From: an uncultured archaeon
GTDB taxonomy: Archaea; Thermoproteota; Nitrososphaeria; Nitrososphaerales; Nitrosopumilaceae
Assembly: GCA_937896495.1 (NCBI GenBank)
Contig: CALBNQ010000212.1
Span: 1-15,187, forward strand
Direction of reading: 5' to 3'
DNA length: 15,187 nucleotides
Part shown: positions 12,027 through 15,187 of the stretch, piece after piece
Layout of the letters: each line of letters begins with the position of its first letter
Numbering within the stretch: position 1 is the stretch's first letter
Translations under genes and position numbers: made by a program
Notes under the pieces: generated by a model
Databases searched by the model: none
Told to the model about the DNA's origin: nothing
What the model saw: only the letters and a program-made list of their open reading frames with translations

Positions 12027-12479
12027 ATGGCAAAGGTATACGATGTACCAGCAGATGTGTTAATTGGAAGACTCGCAGAGATTCTAAAAAGTGAAGATAT
12101 TCCTGCACCTTCTTGGACACCGTTTGTAAAAACTGGTGCTCATGCAGATAAACCTCCACAAGATAGAGAGTGGTGGCATACTAGATGCGCATCAATTATG
12201 AGAAAAATTTACTTACATGGACCAATTGGAATTAATGAATTAAGAAAAGATTATGGTGGTGGTAAACCATTAGGATATGGTGCTGCACATCATAAATCTG
12301 CTGGTGGTGCAATTATTAGAAATGCAATTCAAGGTTTGGAAAAACTTGGATATGTGGAAAAAGTAGAGAAAAAAGGCAGACTTATTTCTAAACAAGGAAT
12401 GCAAAAACTTGATAGATTATCAACAGAAATTCTCACAGAATTAATTGTTGAAAATCCTCAACTCAAGGTATATCGTTAG
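12027..12479 (+). CDS. rps19e: Small ribosomal subunit protein S19e
   Basis: An archaeal/eukaryotic ribosomal protein with no bacterial counterpart, a winged-helix-like RNA-binding protein of the 30S head. The 150-residue sequence carries the family hallmarks: VPADVLIGRLAEILK at the N-terminus, WWHTRCASIMRKIY (49-62), the GGGKPLGYGAAHHKSAGG loop (77-94) and the helix AIIRNAIQGLEKLGYVE (95-111). Length is normal. The ATG gives MAKVYDVP, as in homologues, and a TATA element 24-32 bp upstream fits. The PDCD5 gene begins 7 nt after the stop; this S19e-PDCD5 order is conserved in many archaea. Confidence 0.97.
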   Translation: MAKVYDVPADVLIGRLAEILKSEDIPAPSWTPFVKTGAHADKPPQDREWWHTRCASIMRKIYLHGPIGINELRKDYGGGKPLGYGAAHHKSAGGAIIRNAIQGLEKLGYVEKVEKKGRLISKQGMQKLDRLSTEILTELIVENPQLKVYR

Positions 12480-12486
12480 ATGAACA

Positions 12487-12795
12487 ATGAGCTTTCCCGA
12501 AGATGATCAATTCTCTTTAGATAGTAATCAGAATAATAATCAAAACAATCCTCAACAAAATGAACAAGCAGCACAAAAAGAACAAATCCTAAAACAAATT
12601 CTTACACCTGAAGCTAGAATGAGATTAAATAATATCAAAATGGTAAAGCAAGAATTATCCGATCTTGTAGAACAATATCTAATTGGAATGGCTACTCAAG
12701 GAAAAATTCCTGGACAAATCAATGATACACAATTAAAGCAAATTTTACTCTCAATTCAACAACCAAAACGAGATTTTAAGATAAATCGTGTTTAA
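12487..12795 (+). CDS. PDCD5-family DNA-binding protein
   Basis: A 102-residue homologue of eukaryotic PDCD5/TFAR19. After a Gln/Asn-rich flexible N-terminus (about 14-30) comes the conserved three-helix core: QILKQILTPEARMRLNNI (33-50), then KMVKQELSDLVEQYLIGMA (51-69), then KIPGQINDTQLKQIL (73-87). Archaeal members bind nucleic acids in vitro, and their cellular job is not settled. It lies 7 nt after the S19e gene and is very likely co-transcribed with it, which points to a ribosome-linked role. An ATG at 12480, out of frame, gives only an eight-codon peptide. In many archaea L39e and L31e follow this gene; here an oxidoreductase gene follows instead. Confidence 0.93.
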   Translation: MSFPEDDQFSLDSNQNNNQNNPQQNEQAAQKEQILKQILTPEARMRLNNIKMVKQELSDLVEQYLIGMATQGKIPGQINDTQLKQILLSIQQPKRDFKINRV

Positions 12796-12803
12796 TTCAG
12801 AAA

Positions 12804-12814
12804 AAATATAATTA
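12804..12814 (+). promoter_or_regulatory. TATA-like element of the oxidoreductase/lyase operon
   Basis: AAATATAATTA is 22-32 bp before the ATG at 12837, predicting a leaderless transcript that starts a new unit after PDCD5. Confidence 0.45.
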
Positions 12815-12836
12815 TGGGATTAAATTCGGTTAAGTT

Positions 12837-13916
12837 ATGAAAGCCGTTGTATACAATGAATACGCACCAGATGATAATTTTGCTAAAATCCTTAAAGTCC
12901 AGGATATAGATGAACCAAAACCAAAAGCAGATGAAGTTGTTTTTAAAGTAAAATCTGCAGCCCTAAATTATAACGATATTTGGGGAATGCGAGGAAATCC
13001 AGTTCCAGTTCCGTTACCCCATGTTTCAGGTTCTGATGCTGCAGGAGATGTAATCGCAGTTGGAGATGACGTTAAAAATATCAAAGTTGGAGATAAAGTA
13101 GTTTCTCACTCTAACATGTCATGCCGAGTTTGTAAAGCCTGTACTGACGGACGAGAATTTGATTGTGTTAAAAGAACAATTTGGGGATTTCAAACTGGTC
13201 CAACATGGGGTGCATTCCAAGAAGTTACTCATCTTCCAGAAGTTAACGTTTCAAAAATTCCAGAAGGTGTATCATATGATGAGGCAGCAGCAGCATCAAT
13301 GACAATTTTGACATCCTGGCACATGTTAGTTGGAAGAGCCAAAATTACTCCTGGACAAACTGTGTTAATCATGGGTGGAGGTTCAGGTGTTGGTAGTTTT
13401 GGAATTCAAATTGCAAAATTATACAACTGTGATGTTATTGCAACCGCCAGTCCTGACAAACTTGACAAATGTCTAGAACTTGGAGCAGACTTTGCAGTAG
13501 ATCATAGAAAAGATGATTGGCATAAAGAAGTTAGAGCAATCGCTAAAGAATTAGCAAAGAAGAAAGGTGAAGCACCTGGAATTGATCTCTCATTTGATCA
13601 TATTGGTGAAACTCACTGGAATAAACAATTACAGTTGTTAAAGTATGGTGCAACACTTGTTTCATGTGGAGCAACTACAGGTTACAATGCACAAACTGAT
13701 CTTAGACATGTGTTCTTTAAAGGAACTAACATCTTAGGTTCAACACAAGGAACTAAAGCTGAACTTGATCAAGCCCTATATTGGATGGGTCAAGGCAAAA
13801 TTAAAGCTGCCATTGATTCAACATACACATTTGAACAAGCAGCAGAGGCACACACAAAGATGTTAACCGGAAAAGGCATGTTTGGCAAAATCTTAATGAA
13901 GCCTGAAGGCGCTTAG
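12837..13916 (+). CDS. MDR-superfamily oxidoreductase, CoA-ester enoyl reductase-like
   Basis: A 359-residue NAD(P)H-dependent medium-chain dehydrogenase/reductase. The structural zinc lobe is intact (Cys96, Cys99, Cys102, Cys110), and the nucleotide-binding motif GGGSGVGSFG is at 180-189. The catalytic zinc site of alcohol dehydrogenases is not: the usual first Cys position reads ALNYNDIW (42-49), and the Gly-His-Glu motif reads GSD (65-67), leaving only His62. This combination (structural zinc kept, catalytic zinc lost, LNYxDxW and PHVSGSDAAG) is that of crotonyl-CoA reductase and acryloyl-CoA reductase relatives and some quinone reductases. Reduction of an enoyl-CoA is therefore more likely than alcohol oxidation. 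A role in the 3-hydroxypropionate part of carbon fixation is conceivable but unproven. A CitE-like lyase gene follows after 7 nt. Confidence 0.85.
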   Translation: MKAVVYNEYAPDDNFAKILKVQDIDEPKPKADEVVFKVKSAALNYNDIWGMRGNPVPVPLPHVSGSDAAGDVIAVGDDVKNIKVGDKVVSHSNMSCRVCKACTDGREFDCVKRTIWGFQTGPTWGAFQEVTHLPEVNVSKIPEGVSYDEAAAASMTILTSWHMLVGRAKITPGQTVLIMGGGSGVGSFGIQIAKLYNCDVIATASPDKLDKCLELGADFAVDHRKDDWHKEVRAIAKELAKKKGEAPGIDLSFDHIGETHWNKQLQLLKYGATLVSCGATTGYNAQTDLRHVFFKGTNILGSTQGTKAELDQALYWMGQGKIKAAIDSTYTFEQAAEAHTKMLTGKGMFGKILMKPEGA

Positions 13917-13923
13917 TCATTTA

Positions 13924-14781
13924 ATGACTCAGCTCTTCCGTAGCCTTATTTTTGTACCTGGAAATAATCTGAGATTTCTTGAAAAGGCAAAGAGGATTCA
14001 AGCTGATATAGTCTGTTTTGATTTAGAAGATTCTGTTCCAGATGATGAAAAAGTAAAGGCAAGAAAATTAATCAAATCTGCATTAAAGTCACGTAAGTTA
14101 TACTCATCATCAATTTATGTCCGTACTAACTCACCATTGTCTGGAAAAATTCCATCTGATCTTAAAGAAGTTATTCAAAATGGAATTGATGGGATTATAA
14201 TTCCAAAAGTGAATAATGTAAAAGAATTAAAAAAAATCGAAAAAATCATTTCTGTATTAGAAAAATCAAAAAAACTAAAACCGATTCAAATTATTCCCTC
14301 AATTGAATCTGCAGAAGGAGTAGTGAACACGTATAGTATTGCATCTTTTGGAAAAAGAGTTTCTGCAGTAGTTTTTGGTGTCTTTGATTTACTAAATGAT
14401 ATTGGAGTAGAATACACAAAAGAATCAGAAGGTGAAAAATATTCTAGAGGAAAAATTCCAGTAGATGCACATGCAGCAGGTATTGTAGCTATTGATGCCA
14501 TTTGGCAGGATCTAAAAGATTCTAAAGGATTTCAAAAAGACTGTAAATTTGGTAAAAGTCTTGGATATTCTGGAAAAAGTGTCATACATCCAGATCAAAT
14601 TGACACAGTTCACAAATTGTTTTATCCAAACAAAAATGAAATTAGTTGGGCTCAAAAAGTATGCAAAATTTATTCTGAATCTACAAAAAAAGGAAAAGGA
14701 GCAACAACTGTTGATGGAAAAATGATTGATGAAGTACATTTCAAACAAGCAAAAGCATTATTGGAATTAGTTGAATCCTAA
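13924..14781 (+). CDS. CitE-like HpcH/HpaI-family CoA-ester lyase
   Basis: A 285-residue TIM-barrel lyase of the citrate lyase beta/malyl-CoA lyase group, which cleaves or forms C-C bonds in beta-hydroxyacyl-CoA esters. Visible signatures: RSLIFVPGNNLRF (6-18) for CoA binding, FDLEDSVPDDEK (32-43), Arg67 in YVRTNS, the metal ligands Glu128 (PSIESAEG) and Asp155 (FGVFDL), GKSVIHPDQI (217-226), and the late DGKMID (264-269) found in this family. The length suits stand-alone enzymes such as malyl-CoA or citramalyl-CoA lyase, not the CitE subunit of a citrate lyase complex, whose other subunit genes are absent here. It is 7 nt behind the oxidoreductase gene, so the two probably act on connected CoA esters. 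The exact substrate is unknown. Confidence 0.85.
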   Translation: MTQLFRSLIFVPGNNLRFLEKAKRIQADIVCFDLEDSVPDDEKVKARKLIKSALKSRKLYSSSIYVRTNSPLSGKIPSDLKEVIQNGIDGIIIPKVNNVKELKKIEKIISVLEKSKKLKPIQIIPSIESAEGVVNTYSIASFGKRVSAVVFGVFDLLNDIGVEYTKESEGEKYSRGKIPVDAHAAGIVAIDAIWQDLKDSKGFQKDCKFGKSLGYSGKSVIHPDQIDTVHKLFYPNKNEISWAQKVCKIYSESTKKGKGATTVDGKMIDEVHFKQAKALLELVES

Positions 14782-14832
14782 ATTAAATTCAAAATAGATT
14801 AAATTCAATGACTTTCATTATACTGTGATATA

Positions 14833-15187
14833 ATGATAGATCTTCTTGATCCTACAAATGTAATTACAAGAATGTTTAATGCAAAAAAATATGATGAAAT
14901 GTACCATTATTGTAAAGAGTTGCTCAAAAAAACTCCAAATGATATGATTGCATTACAAAACATATCTTTATCTTTAATTTATTTGAAAAAATATTCTGAA
15001 GCAATCACTTTTTGTGATAGAGTTTTAAAAATTAATAATTCTGATGTTTATGCACTGAAAAATAAAATCTATGCACTAGAAAGTGTGAACCAATATGATG
15101 ATGTTGTAGCATTATGTAAAAAAATTCTTCTTACCCATCCAGAAGATATTTGGACATTAAACAGTATGGGATTATCTCTTAATCAAT
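14833..15187 (+). CDS. Tetratricopeptide-repeat protein (3' end outside window)
   Basis: The frame opens with ATG at 14833 (MIDLLDPTNVITRMF) and stays open to the window's last base, giving 118 residues so far. At least three helix-turn-helix repeats of about 34 residues are visible. KKYDEMYHYCKELLKKTPND is followed by KKYSEAITFCDRVLKINNSD, then NQYDDVVALCKKILLTHPED. Each shows the TPR spacing, with a Tyr at the start of helix A and a Pro or Asn/Asp at the end of helix B. TPR arrays bind partner proteins, and no specific function can be given. An earlier ATG at 14809 runs into a stop after six codons. The gene starts 51 bp after the lyase gene, on the same strand. Confidence 0.8.
   Translation, partial: MIDLLDPTNVITRMFNAKKYDEMYHYCKELLKKTPNDMIALQNISLSLIYLKKYSEAITFCDRVLKINNSDVYALKNKIYALESVNQYDDVVALCKKILLTHPEDIWTLNSMGLSLNQ

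Noticed and set aside
12480..12506. ATG overlapping the S19e stop codon, upstream of PDCD5
   Set aside because: It is out of frame with PDCD5 and ends after eight codons. It might affect re-initiation, but nothing supports a peptide gene.

Overview
The window looks like chromosome of an ammonia-oxidising thaumarchaeon (Nitrososphaerota, Nitrosopumilus or a near relative). The basis is the low GC, the archaeal informational genes (S19e, PDCD5, Nep1, RNase P component 4), TATA-like elements about 25 bp before many starts with almost no leader, a tRNA without encoded CCA, and a tandem Trp-rich surface-protein repeat typical of this group. I assign this by recognition only; no search was run. No insertion sequence, phage gene, integrase or CRISPR array is visible. 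No gene-free stretch reaches 300 bases; the longest gaps are 6834-7028 and 1374-1542, and both carry repeats described below.

Layout. 1-277: the C-terminus of a surface protein with a perfectly repeated module. 362-2340: a rhomboid protease, a 4-oxalocrotonate-type tautomerase and a nitrilase-family amidohydrolase. 2321-2794 (minus): a stand-alone protein made of topoisomerase-IA-type C-terminal zinc fingers, convergent with the nitrilase gene and divergent from the next gene across one shared TATA element. 2851-4375: a thiolase and its DUF35 zinc-ribbon/OB partner. 4445-4606: a 53-residue zinc-ribbon protein.

4689-9707 is the most interesting part. A 714-residue protein joins an acidic tail, a winged helix, an ATP-cone and a full-length NrdD-like fold that has lost the glycyl-radical end and the middle thiyl cysteine. 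It is followed in the same direction by a B12-dependent (class II) ribonucleotide reductase with its own ATP-cone. The 195-bp gap between them holds three CGATCAT repeats and an inverted repeat. I infer that the first protein is a nucleotide-sensing regulator built from a dead reductase, and that it may control the live one.

9754-11545: an anchored TIM-barrel, glycosidase-like protein and, 1 nt later, the rRNA methyltransferase Nep1. 11568-11641: tRNA-Gly(UCC). 11693-12795: RNase P component 4, ribosomal protein S19e and PDCD5, a translation/RNA-processing cluster. 12837-14781: a two-gene unit of a CoA-reductase-like MDR oxidoreductase and a CitE-like lyase. 14833 to the end: the start of a TPR protein.
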